Source of the DNA: an uncultured Alphaproteobacteria bacterium
GTDB lineage: Bacteria > Pseudomonadota > Alphaproteobacteria > HIMB59 > GCA-002718135
Length of the DNA: 64,000 nt
Reading direction: 5' to 3'
Assembly (NCBI GenBank): GCA_902571865.1
Contig: CACGDO010000001.1
Location: forward strand, 332,315-396,314
Of the stretch, positions 18,006 to 28,440 are shown in pieces. The position numbers and the translations under genes were made by a program. Numbering within the stretch: the stretch's first letter is position 1; the number at the start of each line of letters is the position of its first letter. Below the pieces are notes generated by a model, which made no database searches, was not told where the DNA came from, and saw nothing but the letters and a program-made list of their open reading frames with translations.

Positions 18006-19301
18006 CTATTTTTTTAACTTATTATTAATCAAATCAATTACACTACTGGATGAAATTTTTTCACTTTCATTATTTTGGCGATTTTTTATTTCTACTAAAT
18101 TGTCTTTTAAATCTCTTTTGCCAATAATAATTTGATATGGTGTCCCAATTAACTCATTATCAGATAATTTTTTTCCTATACTGCAGATTCTATCATCTAA
18201 AATGACTTCAATATTATTTTTCATAAAATATTCATAATATTCTGATGATTTTGTGGCACAATCTTGATCTTCTGGCATTAAATTAACTATGGAAACCTTA
18301 AATGGAGCAACTTCTAAAGGCCACCTAATTCCTTTTTCATCATGATAAGCTTCTATAATTGCACCCACAAGTCTTGAAACACCAACGCCATATGATCCCA
18401 TATGTACTGGAACATTTTTCCCACTTTTATCTTGAACAAATGCGTTTAATTTCTCAGAATATTTTGTTCCAAAATAAAATATATGACCCACTTCAATGCC
18501 CTTAGAAATTTTTAAATCTTCATTTGAAATTGGGCAATTTTTTTCATCATGTTGATCATCAACTGCAGCATAAAATGACTGCAACTCATTTGGGTCTATA
18601 GTTTCAGGGTTTAGTGTTTCTAATTTTTTATCATAATAAAGTGTACTTTCACCAGTCTTAGCTAGTATTTGAAATTCATGACTTAAATTACCACCAATTG
18701 GTCCAGTTTCCGCTCTTAAGGAAATTGGTGTTAAACCCATTCTAATAAAAGTTTTTATGTATGCTTTGAACATATTGTCATAAGATTTTTTTGCTTCGTT
18801 TTCATCAAGATCAAATGAATAATTATCCTTCATTAAGAATTCTCTTCCTCGCATTACTCCAAACCTAGGCCTAACTTCATCTCGAAATTTCCATTGAATA
18901 TGATAAAGATTTTTTGGAAGATCTTTGTAAGAATTTATATTTGCTTGAAATATATCTGTAATTAATTCTTCATTTGTTGGGCCATAAAGCATTTCCCTTC
19001 CACTTCTATCTGTAATCCTTAACATTTCTTTTCCATAATCATCGTATCTTCCTGATTTAATCCATAAATCAGAAGATTGAATCGTAGGCATAAGCAGTTC
19101 TACTGCTCCTGCATTATTTTGTTCCTCTCTAACAATCTGTTCAATTTTTTTTAATACAAGTAGACCTAGAGGTAACCACGAATAAATACCGGCACTAGAT
19201 TGTTTAATCATGCCAGCTCTGATCATTAATTTATGTGAAATTATTTCAGCATCTGATGGTGCATCTTTAATAGTGGGAAGAAAAAAGTTAGAATATTTCA
19301 T
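18006..19301 (-). CDS. proS: prolyl-tRNA synthetase, short alphaproteobacterial type
   Basis: ProRS charges tRNA-Pro. At 431 residues it is the compact class II form without the large internal editing insertion found in the E. coli enzyme (572 residues). Seen are GIYSWLPLG near residue 37, VELLMPTIQ, GPTNEELITD, the motif 2 region FRDEVRPRFGVMRGREFLMKD (spanning about 20 residues), and the motif 3 region GSYGVGVSRLVGAI. The order lolC-proS-DUF1467-rnj is conserved in Alphaproteobacteria. It overlaps the DUF1467 gene by 4 bases. Confidence 0.95.
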   Translation of the reverse strand: MKYSNFFLPTIKDAPSDAEIISHKLMIRAGMIKQSSAGIYSWLPLGLLVLKKIEQIVREEQNNAGAVELLMPTIQSSDLWIKSGRYDDYGKEMLRITDRSGREMLYGPTNEELITDIFQANINSYKDLPKNLYHIQWKFRDEVRPRFGVMRGREFLMKDNYSFDLDENEAKKSYDNMFKAYIKTFIRMGLTPISLRAETGPIGGNLSHEFQILAKTGESTLYYDKKLETLNPETIDPNELQSFYAAVDDQHDEKNCPISNEDLKISKGIEVGHIFYFGTKYSEKLNAFVQDKSGKNVPVHMGSYGVGVSRLVGAIIEAYHDEKGIRWPLEVAPFKVSIVNLMPEDQDCATKSSEYYEYFMKNNIEVILDDRICSIGKKLSDNELIGTPYQIIIGKRDLKDNLVEIKNRQNNESEKISSSSVIDLINNKLKK

Positions 19302-19531
19302 TTATTAAATATATTTGATAAATCAAATCCAAATAAAATCAAAAAAAATAAAATTAAAGCTGATATTAATGAAGTTGCTATAAATTTTATTAGAAGATAT
19401 GGCTTACTTGGAGCACTTTTTGCATGTCCAGATTCTACCTTTTGGGGTACTTTTATCTTAATCGGTAGGAGTATGAAAAATAAAATCCACCAAACAAGGA
19501 TAAAAATTAGAACATGAGTAAATAGTGCCAT
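19298..19531 (-). CDS. DUF1467 family small membrane protein
   Basis: This 77-residue protein has two hydrophobic segments (about 6-25 and 48-70) around a short polar loop containing the AP-K-P pattern typical of DUF1467. Its function is unknown. It is wedged between rnj and proS by 1- and 4-base overlaps, the position where DUF1467 genes are found in other Alphaproteobacteria, which supports the family assignment. Confidence 0.85.
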   Translation of the reverse strand: MALFTHVLIFILVWWILFFILLPIKIKVPQKVESGHAKSAPSKPYLLIKFIATSLISALILFFLILFGFDLSNIFNK

Positions 19532-21204
19532 TAAGATCTTATTAAATGAACTTCAATTTCTGGTTTTTTTTGAATTGAATTTTTTATAATCTTTCTAAAA
19601 CTACTTTTAACTAAGTCAGATACTATAAGATCTGATGATTTTTGATCTTTGTTAAGTTTTGTATAGTTTTCTATAAAAAGTATTTTAAAATCATTTTTAA
19701 TGTTTTCTTCATCTATTCCTGGCAATCCTTTTAAAGTAAGCAACATATTTTTATTAATTGAATAGTCATCATCATTGATAATTAAAGAAATTAAAACTAG
19801 CCCCTCAAATGAATATTTCCTTCTCTCTTTAATAAAAGCAGATTCAGAGTCGTAAAGATTTTTACCCTCAACAATTAACTTTCCAGTTTCAAATCTTTCT
19901 ACAATTTTAGGTTCACCTGGTGCAATTTTGAGACATTTTCCATTTTCTAAAATTTTAGTAAATGGTACTTGAGATGAGTAAGATAATTGTTTATGTGCCT
20001 CTAGATGCATAGGTTCACCATGCACAGGAATAGATAAGTAAGGTTTTGTCCAATTATACATTTGTTTTATTTCATCTGCATAACCATGACCTGAAACATG
20101 TACTAAATCATCATCAGCAGTTACTATCTCGACTCTTTGTCTAATAAGTAAGTTCTTTAAATTATTTATTGATTTTTCATTACCAGGGATATCTCTAGAG
20201 CTAAAAATTACTACATCTTCAGGCTCTAAATGTAAATGTTGATGAGAATTATAAGCTATTCTAAAAAGGGCAGATCTTTTTTCACCCTGACTACCAGTAC
20301 AAATTATGACTAAATTTTCTCTTGGTATATAAGAAGCTTCATCTTCACTGATAAAAATTTCATCATCCGAAACATAACCACATTTTCTTGCTACCTCGAT
20401 ATTTTTTTTCATACTCCTACCAACAAGAGCAACCTTTCTTTTATTTTTTTTTGCTGCTTGAATAATATTTTTCATTCTTGCAATATTTGAAGAAAAACAT
20501 GTAACAACAATTCTATTAGAAAATCTTGAAAATACACTTGTCAGTTCATCCCTAACGTCATTTTCAGATTCTGATTTACCAGGCACATTTGCGTTAGTAG
20601 AGTCACCTATTAAGGCAAGTAATCCGTCATTTCCTAATTTTTCAAATTTTTCTTTTGAAAATGAGTCTCCTAAAGTAGGTGAATGATCTATTTTCCAATC
20701 AGCAGTATGAAGTAATGATCCATATGTTGTTTTAATTACAATTGCAGTTGGTTCAGGAATTGAGTGTGTAGTTGGAATAAAACTTATATCAAAATTATTG
20801 AGTATTAATTTCTTTTCTAGATTTATCTCTTCTAAAGTAAATCCTTCTACTTTATTAAATTCTTTTAGCCTATTTTCGATAAGAAGTTTTGCAAATTTAC
20901 TTGCATATACTGGACATTTAATTTTATTTGCTAAGAACGCAACAGCTCCTGCATGATCTTCATGACCATGGCTGATAATAATTGCCTCGAGATTATCTTC
21001 TAAACTTTCAATAAGATCAATTTTTGGTACTAATAAATCTACACCAGGAAACTTTTCATCTGCAAATGAAAGACCTAAATCTATCATTATCCATTTTCCA
21101 TCACATCCGTAAAGATAACAATTTGCACCTATTTCTCCAATACCTCCAAGAGATAAAAAGTGTAGTCCTTCATTAAAATCATTTAGTTGTAAATTATTAC
21201 CCAT
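19531..21204 (-). CDS. rnj: ribonuclease J
   Basis: RNase J is a metallo-beta-lactamase/beta-CASP nuclease for mRNA decay and rRNA maturation. The 557-residue protein has the metal motif HGHEDH (His79, His81, Asp83, His84), LHTADWKID, GDSTNANVPG, and SGHGYADE plus PVHGEP in the beta-CASP/C-terminal region. It overlaps coaX by 8 bases and DUF1467 by 1 base. Confidence 0.94.
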   Translation of the reverse strand: MGNNLQLNDFNEGLHFLSLGGIGEIGANCYLYGCDGKWIMIDLGLSFADEKFPGVDLLVPKIDLIESLEDNLEAIIISHGHEDHAGAVAFLANKIKCPVYASKFAKLLIENRLKEFNKVEGFTLEEINLEKKLILNNFDISFIPTTHSIPEPTAIVIKTTYGSLLHTADWKIDHSPTLGDSFSKEKFEKLGNDGLLALIGDSTNANVPGKSESENDVRDELTSVFSRFSNRIVVTCFSSNIARMKNIIQAAKKNKRKVALVGRSMKKNIEVARKCGYVSDDEIFISEDEASYIPRENLVIICTGSQGEKRSALFRIAYNSHQHLHLEPEDVVIFSSRDIPGNEKSINNLKNLLIRQRVEIVTADDDLVHVSGHGYADEIKQMYNWTKPYLSIPVHGEPMHLEAHKQLSYSSQVPFTKILENGKCLKIAPGEPKIVERFETGKLIVEGKNLYDSESAFIKERRKYSFEGLVLISLIINDDDYSINKNMLLTLKGLPGIDEENIKNDFKILFIENYTKLNKDQKSSDLIVSDLVKSSFRKIIKNSIQKKPEIEVHLIRS

Positions 21205-21958
21205 AAAAATGTTTGTTACCGATTTCTTTTATTCCTTCTAATGTCAAATGTTCCATATATATAGGTTTATAAATAATTTTATCCCTAAATATTTTACCTA
21301 GACCACCAGTAATATAGACTTTGGGCTTAAAGTTATTCTCCTTAATAATTTGCTTTAATATGCCATTAACTGCATGCAAATAACCAAAATAGAAACCTGA
21401 TTGAATAGAAGCTGATGTATTATTATTAACAATTTTATTTGATTTTGAGATTTTTGAAGTTTTTATTAACTCAGCATTTTTTAAAAGTGTGTCCATTGAA
21501 AGATTTATACCTGGAAAAATTAATCCACCTAAATATTGATTATTTTTAATGACATCAAAAGTAGTAGCTGTACCAAAGTCAAGAATAATACAGTCTTTGA
21601 TTTTCTTACTATATAAATAGGCATAGTTTGCTATTCGATCACTCCCAATTTGATTTAAATTATAATTGATACTATCTCTGAATGATATTTTTTTGGGATT
21701 AATTACATGAAATTTGAATTTATTTTTTTGAAAAATATTTTTTAAAATTAAATTTAAAGAAGGTACAACAGAGGACAAGATACAAAATCTATCTTTAAGA
21801 TTATTAATCAACTTTTTGTTAGATTTAAAAAATTTATTTATTTCTTTTTTTGTAATATTAATTTTTTTTTCTGTTTTTAATCTAATAATTTTAATTAATT
21901 TATTTTTTGTATAAAAACCTATAACTATATTCGTATTACCTATATCTATAACAATCAT
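21197..21958 (-). CDS. coaX: type III pantothenate kinase
   Basis: CoaX makes 4'-phosphopantothenate, the first step of CoA synthesis. The 253-residue protein shows the ASKHA phosphate loop DIGNTN (5-10), GSDR (105-108), DFGTATTFD (127-135), GGLIFPG, and TGGLGK near the C-terminus, all typical of type III enzymes. It sits between birA and rnj with 1- and 8-base overlaps. Confidence 0.94.
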   Translation of the reverse strand: MIVIDIGNTNIVIGFYTKNKLIKIIRLKTEKKINITKKEINKFFKSNKKLINNLKDRFCILSSVVPSLNLILKNIFQKNKFKFHVINPKKISFRDSINYNLNQIGSDRIANYAYLYSKKIKDCIILDFGTATTFDVIKNNQYLGGLIFPGINLSMDTLLKNAELIKTSKISKSNKIVNNNTSASIQSGFYFGYLHAVNGILKQIIKENNFKPKVYITGGLGKIFRDKIIYKPIYMEHLTLEGIKEIGNKHFYG

Positions 21959-22692
21959 TAAATTATTCTAGCATTATATATATTTTCAAAGTTAATATTA
22001 TTTTTTAAAGTGATTGAACCATCTGGGTTAAGATTATAAAATATTCCTTGTTTTACATTTTGTTCATCAATTTTTAAATTAATATTGCCCCCTAAATATA
22101 ATAATCTACTTTTATATTCAGTCATAATTTTTTCGTGATTATTTAGCAGTTGCTTAAAATTGTTAAAATACTCTTCCATAATTTCATATACAAAATAAAA
22201 ATTGTTAATTTCTTTATTATATTTATTAATATTTGTTGTTGGATAATTTTCAATTTTTGGAGAAGATACTATATTAACTCCAAAACCAGTATTTATATAT
22301 TTATCACTTTTGATACTAAATATTTCAGAAATTATTCCAGAGATTTTTTCTTTATTAATTAAAATGTCATTTGGCCATTTAATTTGAGTTTTTACATTAC
22401 AAATATTTTCAATCACAGAACAGATCATATTAGTAATAAAAGCATTATTTAAAAAATGATTTTCTATTGGCAATATATTTTTAGATAAAATAGAAATATA
22501 GACATTATTTTTTGGACTTTCCCAAGTTGTTCCTCGTCTTCCAAATCCTTTTTTTTGTTCATTTGCCATCAAACATATATTTCTATTATCAATAAGTTTT
22601 TTAACCTCTGACATTGTAGAATCTACAGATTCAATAAAATGAAAATCAAAATTGTTTTTATCTAATAGATTTTTAATTTTATCTAATGACAT
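21958..22692 (-). CDS. birA: biotin--[acetyl-CoA-carboxylase] ligase
   Basis: BirA attaches biotin to the carboxylase carrier protein. The 244-residue protein has GFGRRGTTW (49-57), KWPNDILINKEKISGI (105-120) and a short C-terminal domain. It lacks the N-terminal helix-turn-helix of the E. coli repressor-ligase, so it is probably a ligase only. The nuoN-birA-coaX order is common in Alphaproteobacteria; birA starts 3 bases after nuoN ends. Confidence 0.92.
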   Translation of the reverse strand: MSLDKIKNLLDKNNFDFHFIESVDSTMSEVKKLIDNRNICLMANEQKKGFGRRGTTWESPKNNVYISILSKNILPIENHFLNNAFITNMICSVIENICNVKTQIKWPNDILINKEKISGIISEIFSIKSDKYINTGFGVNIVSSPKIENYPTTNINKYNKEINNFYFVYEIMEEYFNNFKQLLNNHEKIMTEYKSRLLYLGGNINLKIDEQNVKQGIFYNLNPDGSITLKNNINFENIYNARII

Positions 22693-22695
22693 TAA

Positions 22696-24132
22696 TCAAA
22701 TGGTCAAACTTGCTGATATATTAATCAATAAAGATGGATAAAATATAAAACAAATAATTAAAAACAAACTTAAGAATAGAATAATTTTTGATTGAAAAGA
22801 AATTTTAAAATTAATTATTCCTTCACTTTTACTTTCATCAAAATACATTATCTTAATAATTCTTAAATAATAAAAAGCAGAAATAACACTGGCTAGGACA
22901 CCAAGAACTGAAAGTACATATAATTCTTGTTCAATTGCAGCAATGAAAACATAAAACTTTCCAAAAAATCCTATAAATGGAGGGATGCCAGCCATAGATA
23001 GCATTATTATTGAAATAGAAAGACTTACGATTGGATTACTTTTACTTAACCCTTTTAAATCACTTATATTAATTAAATATTCATTTTTAACTTTTAATGA
23101 AAGTAAAATAGCAAAAATAGCAATATTCATTATCATGTATGAAAACATATAAATTGATGCTGCTTTAATTCCATCATCATTTGCGGCAACTAAAGCAATT
23201 AATATATAACCTATATGTCCGATAGAACTATAAGCTAATAATCTTTTAATATTTGACTGTGCTATAGCCGCTATAGCTCCAAGAAACATTGAGGCTATTG
23301 ATAAAAATAAAATTATTTGACTCCATTCTAAGTAAAAATTTTCAAATGGAACTAAGCAAAAACGATAAATTAAAGCTACTGCAGCAATCTTAGGTACAAT
23401 AGCAAAAAAACCTGTAATTGAATTTGGGGCACCTTCATAAACATCGGGAGTCCACATATGGAAAGGTACGGCTGAAACCTTAAAGGCCAAGCCTACCATC
23501 ACAAATACAAGCCCAAATATTAGACCTAAATTTAAATTATCGTATTTTGATAAATAGAAACTTATATCATCAAAATTCATTGAACCAGTAAATCCATAAA
23601 TTAAGGAGAAACCATACAAAAGTATACCCGAAGATAATGCTCCTAAAATAAAGTATTTTACTCCTGACTCAGCTGATGAAATTGAATCTCTTTTTATTGC
23701 TGCAGCAACATAGAGAGATAAACTTTGTAGTTCTATTGCTAGATACATAGACATAAGATTATTTGAAGCAATCATTAACATCATCCCAAGTGTTGAAAAT
23801 AAAAATAAAACAGGAATTTCAAAATTTTTAAGCTTAATGCCTAAGAAATAATCTTTAGAAATAATGATACTAGCTATAGATCCTAATAGAGCTAAAATTT
23901 TAAAAAAATTTATAAAAGAAGAGTGGCTAAATAAACTTTTATAATTTGCAAAATTTGATTCACTATCATTGTAAACAAGAAAAATGGTAAATAATAAAAC
24001 GAAAACTGCTAGATTGGAAGTTTGCCTAAATGCATTCTTTTTTAAAAAAAGACCAAAAAGTAAGCAAACAAAAGAGGAGCATGCTAAAAAAATTTCGGGT
24101 ATAAAAAAAATATTGTAAATATTATTTAGCAT
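22696..24132 (-). CDS. nuoN: NADH-quinone oxidoreductase subunit N
   Basis: NuoN is one of three antiporter-like proton-pumping membrane subunits of Complex I. The 478-residue protein has about 14 membrane segments. It contains AIELQSLSLYVAAA with the key Glu of TM5, FKVSAVPFHMWTPDVYEGAP carrying a conserved Lys and His, and KRLLAYSSIGHIGY. It overlaps nuoM by 11 bases and is the last nuo gene. Confidence 0.96.
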   Translation of the reverse strand: MLNNIYNIFFIPEIFLACSSFVCLLFGLFLKKNAFRQTSNLAVFVLLFTIFLVYNDSESNFANYKSLFSHSSFINFFKILALLGSIASIIISKDYFLGIKLKNFEIPVLFLFSTLGMMLMIASNNLMSMYLAIELQSLSLYVAAAIKRDSISSAESGVKYFILGALSSGILLYGFSLIYGFTGSMNFDDISFYLSKYDNLNLGLIFGLVFVMVGLAFKVSAVPFHMWTPDVYEGAPNSITGFFAIVPKIAAVALIYRFCLVPFENFYLEWSQIILFLSIASMFLGAIAAIAQSNIKRLLAYSSIGHIGYILIALVAANDDGIKAASIYMFSYMIMNIAIFAILLSLKVKNEYLINISDLKGLSKSNPIVSLSISIIMLSMAGIPPFIGFFGKFYVFIAAIEQELYVLSVLGVLASVISAFYYLRIIKIMYFDESKSEGIINFKISFQSKIILFLSLFLIICFIFYPSLLINISASLTI

Positions 24133-25606
24133 TGGCTATTTCATAGTTTGTTATAATTAGTTCAAGTGATAATCTCATAGGATCTAAAAATAGATTTGGA
24201 AATATACCTAGTAATATTACTGAAATTGCTAAAGGAATTAATATGATTTTCTCTCTTGTGTTTATATCTAAAATATCTGCAAGTTTATTATTAGTTATGC
24301 TGCCAAAAATAATTCTTTTATAAAGGTATAGCATGTAAACAGCGGATAATATTATTCCAAAAGCCGCGCCAATAACAACGTAACTTGAATATTTAAATGC
24401 GCCAACAATAACTAAAAATTCTCCAATAAAACCACTGGTCCCAGGTAATCCAACTGATCCCAGCATAAAAATCATGAATACTGTTGCATAAAGTGGCATT
24501 CTTTGAACTAATCCTCCGTAAAATTCAATTTCTCTAGTATGCATTCGATCATAAATAACACCAACACATAAAAATAAAGCTGCTGAGACTAGTCCATGAC
24601 TTATCATTTGCATCATTGCTCCTTCTAAACCTTGTTGATTAACTATAAAAATTCCAATTGTTACAATTCCCATATGAGCAACAGATGAATATGCAATTAG
24701 TTTTTTTATATCAGTTTGTGCTAGTGCCACTAACGAAGTGTATACTATAGCAACTATACTTAATGTCATAATTAAAGGAATAAAAAACTCTGTTGCTTCT
24801 GGAAGCATACCTAGAGAGAAACGAATAAAACCATATCCGCCCATTTTTAAAAGTACTCCTGCTAAAATAACAGATCCAGCCGTTGGAGCTTCAACATGGG
24901 CATCGGGCAACCATGTATGAAAAGGCCACATAGGAATTTTAACTGCAAAGGAAGCAAAGAAGGCAAGCCAAAGAAACAACTGAGTATTATATGAAAAATA
25001 ATTACCTTGTAAGAATTCAATACTCATTGAACTTGTATTTCTATACATCACAATAATAGCAATCAACATGAGTACTGAACCCAAAAGAGTGTAGAGAAAG
25101 AATTTAAAAGAAGCATAGATTCTTCTATTGCCTCCCCATATACCTATGATTAGATACATTGGTATTAATACTGCTTCAAAAAAAATATAAAATAAAAGTA
25201 TGTCTATAGAAGCAAACATTCCAATCATTACAGTCTCTAAAAATAAAAAAGAAAGCATGTATTCCTTGACTCTTTTTTTAATATTATTCCAACTAGCTAA
25301 AATACAAAGTGGGGTCAAAAATGTGCTTAATAAAATCATAAAAAGTGAAATACCGTCAACTCCAACATGGTAGAAGAAATTAAAATCATCAAACCATCTA
25401 AATTTTTCTTCATATTGATAAGACGGATTGGAATAATCAAATTGTAGCCAGAGTATTAGACTTAAAATAAATGTTCCTAACGTTGTTAGCAAAGCAGCCC
25501 ATTTAATATTAATTGATGTTAATTCATCTTCTTTAATAAAAAGAATAATTAAAGCGCCAATAAAAGGTAAAAAAATTATTACTGATACTAATGGCCAGTC
25601 AATCAT
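24122..25606 (-). CDS. nuoM: NADH-quinone oxidoreductase subunit M
   Basis: NuoM is an antiporter-like proton-pumping subunit. The 494-residue, roughly 14-helix protein shows FFEAVLIPMYLIIG with the conserved TM5 Glu, KIPMWPFHTWLPDAHVEAPT, and KKLIAYSSVAHMG. Its start lies one base after the end of nuoL and its end overlaps nuoN. Confidence 0.97.
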   Translation of the reverse strand: MIDWPLVSVIIFLPFIGALIILFIKEDELTSINIKWAALLTTLGTFILSLILWLQFDYSNPSYQYEEKFRWFDDFNFFYHVGVDGISLFMILLSTFLTPLCILASWNNIKKRVKEYMLSFLFLETVMIGMFASIDILLFYIFFEAVLIPMYLIIGIWGGNRRIYASFKFFLYTLLGSVLMLIAIIVMYRNTSSMSIEFLQGNYFSYNTQLFLWLAFFASFAVKIPMWPFHTWLPDAHVEAPTAGSVILAGVLLKMGGYGFIRFSLGMLPEATEFFIPLIMTLSIVAIVYTSLVALAQTDIKKLIAYSSVAHMGIVTIGIFIVNQQGLEGAMMQMISHGLVSAALFLCVGVIYDRMHTREIEFYGGLVQRMPLYATVFMIFMLGSVGLPGTSGFIGEFLVIVGAFKYSSYVVIGAAFGIILSAVYMLYLYKRIIFGSITNNKLADILDINTREKIILIPLAISVILLGIFPNLFLDPMRLSLELIITNYEIANAK

Positions 25607-27514
25607 TTAGTAATATAAAAACCATGTTAAAATTATTACTAAGCCACCAAGCATAGCAAAAGCATAATGAAACAAATACCCTGATTGAAATAAACTTACA
25701 TAAGATGAAGATTTTGAAATAATCCAGGAAACCCCGTTTGGCCCTAAACCATCAATAGTTTTTTCATCTCCTCTTTTCCAGAAAAAGTTTGCTAATTTGA
25801 AAAAAGTTAAAACAAATACTTTATGATATAGCTCATCCACATACCATTTATTTTTAGAAAGAGAATATAAAGGATCTAAATTATAGGAAAGATTTTTTGC
25901 TCTGTTTAAATTATTTGAATATATCAACACACAGACAAGAATTCCTACTGCAACAGCAGACTTTGATATTAATGATTGTGTAAGAGGAAGATATTTATGA
26001 GAACTTTCTGTTAATAATATAGCATTATCCCAAAATTCTTTTTTATAATATCCAATAAAGTAATCAGCAAAGAATATTCCAGAAAAAATAGAACCAATTG
26101 CAAGAATAAATAATGGAGCTGTCATTACTAAAGGTGATTCATGGGCGTGATCATATGTTTTATTATTTGATCTATTTTCACCATGAAATGTTAGGAATAA
26201 TAATCTCCATGAATAAAAAGCAGTAAGTAAAGCAGTTAAAATACCTACTAAATATGCAAAGTATGCTATTCCATTTGAAGCATAGAAAGCATTTTCTAAA
26301 ATACTTTCTTTTGAATAGTAACCAGATAGATATGGGAAACCAATAATTGCAAGAGATCCAATCCACATCATTGAGGCAGTAAAAGGTATTTTTTTGAAAA
26401 GTCCCCCCATTTTTCTCATATCCTGTTCATGATGCATTGCGTGAATTACAGAACCTGCCGAAAGAAATAGAAGGGCTTTAAAAAATGCATGAGTTGTTAA
26501 GTGAAATATTGATGCATTATAAGCTCCTACACCTGCTGCAAAAAACATATATCCTAATTGACTACATGTTGAATATGCAATGACTCGTTTAATATCATTT
26601 TGCGTTAAGGCTATAGACGCAGCAAAAATAGCTGTGGCTGCACCAATAAAAGTAATGAATAAATTAGTAAATGTCGCAAACTCATAAAGAGGACTCATTC
26701 TTGCAACTAAAAATACACCAGCAGTTACCATTGTTGCAGCATGTATTAGTGCAGATACAGGAGTAGGTCCCTCCATGGCATCTGGCAACCATGTGTGTAA
26801 ACCTAATTGAGCAGATTTACCCATTGCGCCTATGAATAAAAGAAAACATAAAAAATCTAAAGTTGGAAAACTGAATGAAAGGAATTGAATTTGATGCTCA
26901 CTAAATCGATCCACTTGTGAAAATATACTGTCGAAACTTATCGTGCCAAAAATATAAAAAATTCCAGCAATTCCAATTGCGTATCCAAAATCTCCAACTC
27001 TGTTTACAACAAATGCTTTTATAGCAGCTTTATTTGCTGAATCTTTATGGTGCCAAAAACCAATTAATAAATATGAGGCTAGCCCAACACCTTCCCAACC
27101 AAAGAACATTTGCAGTAAGTTATTACTTGATACAAGAACAAGCATAAAAAAAGTAAATAAGCTCAGATAACCCATAAATCTTATTTTTGATGGATCTTCT
27201 TCCATATAGCCTATTGAATATAAATGAACACAAGCAGAAACAGTTGTAACCACAATGAACATCACAGCAGTTAAAGTGTCTAATCTAATTGACCAATCAA
27301 CAATAAAGTTTCCAGAAGTGATCCAGTTAAGAATAAAAATTATTTCAGTTTCCTTATTATTAATAAACTGAATGAATATTATCCAAGAAAATAAAGTACA
27401 AAGAAAAAGGATTGAAGTTGTTGATATTTGATAGACCTTATAGTTAAACTGTTTACCGAGTAAAAAACAAAAAAGAAAACCAAGTAGAGGTAAAAATATA
27501 ATTGAGGTTGCCAT
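25607..27514 (-). CDS. nuoL: NADH-quinone oxidoreductase subunit L
   Basis: NuoL is the distal proton-pumping subunit with a C-terminal lateral helix. The 635-residue protein has FFGWEGVGLASYLLIGFW, KSAQLGLHTWLPDAMEGPTP, and KRVIAYSTCSQLGYM. The region after residue about 510 includes the lateral helix and the last membrane segment. It is encoded 3 bases after nuoK. Confidence 0.97.
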   Translation of the reverse strand: MATSIIFLPLLGFLFCFLLGKQFNYKVYQISTTSILFLCTLFSWIIFIQFINNKETEIIFILNWITSGNFIVDWSIRLDTLTAVMFIVVTTVSACVHLYSIGYMEEDPSKIRFMGYLSLFTFFMLVLVSSNNLLQMFFGWEGVGLASYLLIGFWHHKDSANKAAIKAFVVNRVGDFGYAIGIAGIFYIFGTISFDSIFSQVDRFSEHQIQFLSFSFPTLDFLCFLLFIGAMGKSAQLGLHTWLPDAMEGPTPVSALIHAATMVTAGVFLVARMSPLYEFATFTNLFITFIGAATAIFAASIALTQNDIKRVIAYSTCSQLGYMFFAAGVGAYNASIFHLTTHAFFKALLFLSAGSVIHAMHHEQDMRKMGGLFKKIPFTASMMWIGSLAIIGFPYLSGYYSKESILENAFYASNGIAYFAYLVGILTALLTAFYSWRLLFLTFHGENRSNNKTYDHAHESPLVMTAPLFILAIGSIFSGIFFADYFIGYYKKEFWDNAILLTESSHKYLPLTQSLISKSAVAVGILVCVLIYSNNLNRAKNLSYNLDPLYSLSKNKWYVDELYHKVFVLTFFKLANFFWKRGDEKTIDGLGPNGVSWIISKSSSYVSLFQSGYLFHYAFAMLGGLVIILTWFLYY

Positions 27515-27517
27515 CTA

Positions 27518-27823
27518 CTATCCCTTAAGCTGATTAATTTTATTTACTTCTATTGATCCTAAATTTCTAAAAAATACTACAAGTATGGCGAGTCCAATTG
27601 CTGCTTCAGCGGCTGCAACAGTAAGTGTAAGCATTGCGAAGATTTGCCCTGAGATATCATTAATATACGCTGAGAAAGCAATAAAATTAATATTTACCGA
27701 CAACAAGATGAGTTCTATAGACATTAAAATTATAATTAAATTTTTCTTATTTAAAAATATTCCTAAAACACCTAAGGTAAAAATAATTGCGCCTAGAAAA
27801 AGATAGTGTTCAAGAGTAATCAT
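27518..27823 (-). CDS. nuoK: NADH-quinone oxidoreductase subunit K
   Basis: NuoK is a 101-residue, three-helix membrane subunit. [18 protein letters not shown] holds the conserved Glu in TM2 and [17 protein letters not shown] the second Glu in TM3; both are needed for proton transfer in studied Complex I. It lies 3 bases from both nuoJ and nuoL. Confidence 0.96.
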   Translation of the reverse strand: MITLEHYLFLGAIIFTLGVLGIFLNKKNLIIILMSIELILLSVNINFIAFSAYINDISGQIFAMLTLTVAAAEAAIGLAILVVFFRNLGSIEVNKINQLKG

Positions 27824-27826
27824 TAA

Positions 27827-28438
27827 TTAAATTCCTTCGCCTATTTTTACTTTTTTCTTTTCTATAGCTGTTGATGCATCAACTGTATTTTGAGAATCTA
27901 TATTTTGCCTTTTAACACCACCTTTATCTCTTAATGTAAGTGTAATAGAACCAATCATTGCGACTAATAAAATTATCCCACATATTTGAAATAAATAAAA
28001 ATATTCAGTGTAGAGTATTTGCCCAATCATTTTTGTATTTTCCACTTCATTAACTATAGGTTGTAGTGGTCTTTGATTATTATAAATATTAGACGATCTA
28101 TCTGTTAAAAAAAGTATTCCAAGTTCAATTACTAGAACTATCCCTAATAATGCTCCAAAAGGTAAATATTGCAAGAAACCTTCTCTCAACTTTACAAAAT
28201 TTATATCAAGCATCATTACAACAAATAGAAAAAGGACGGCAACAGCTCCAACATATACAACAACAAGGATCATTGCCAAAAATTCAGCACCTAATAAAAC
28301 AAAGAGTCCTGATGCGTTAACAAAGCTTAAAATTAAGAACAAAACTGAATGAACTGGATTTTTTGCACTTATAACCATTAGAGCAGAAAGAACTGCAACA
28401 GATGAAAAAAGATAAAATGTTAATGAATAAAGAACCAT
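27827..28438 (-). CDS. nuoJ: NADH-quinone oxidoreductase subunit J
   Basis: NuoJ is a five-helix membrane subunit; TM3 contains the pi-bulge region seen here as VYVGAVAVLFLFVVMML. The 203-residue length is normal for Alphaproteobacteria. It starts 2 bases after nuoI. Confidence 0.95.
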   Translation of the reverse strand: MVLYSLTFYLFSSVAVLSALMVISAKNPVHSVLFLILSFVNASGLFVLLGAEFLAMILVVVYVGAVAVLFLFVVMMLDINFVKLREGFLQYLPFGALLGIVLVIELGILFLTDRSSNIYNNQRPLQPIVNEVENTKMIGQILYTEYFYLFQICGIILLVAMIGSITLTLRDKGGVKRQNIDSQNTVDASTAIEKKKVKIGEGI

Positions 28439-28440
28439 TC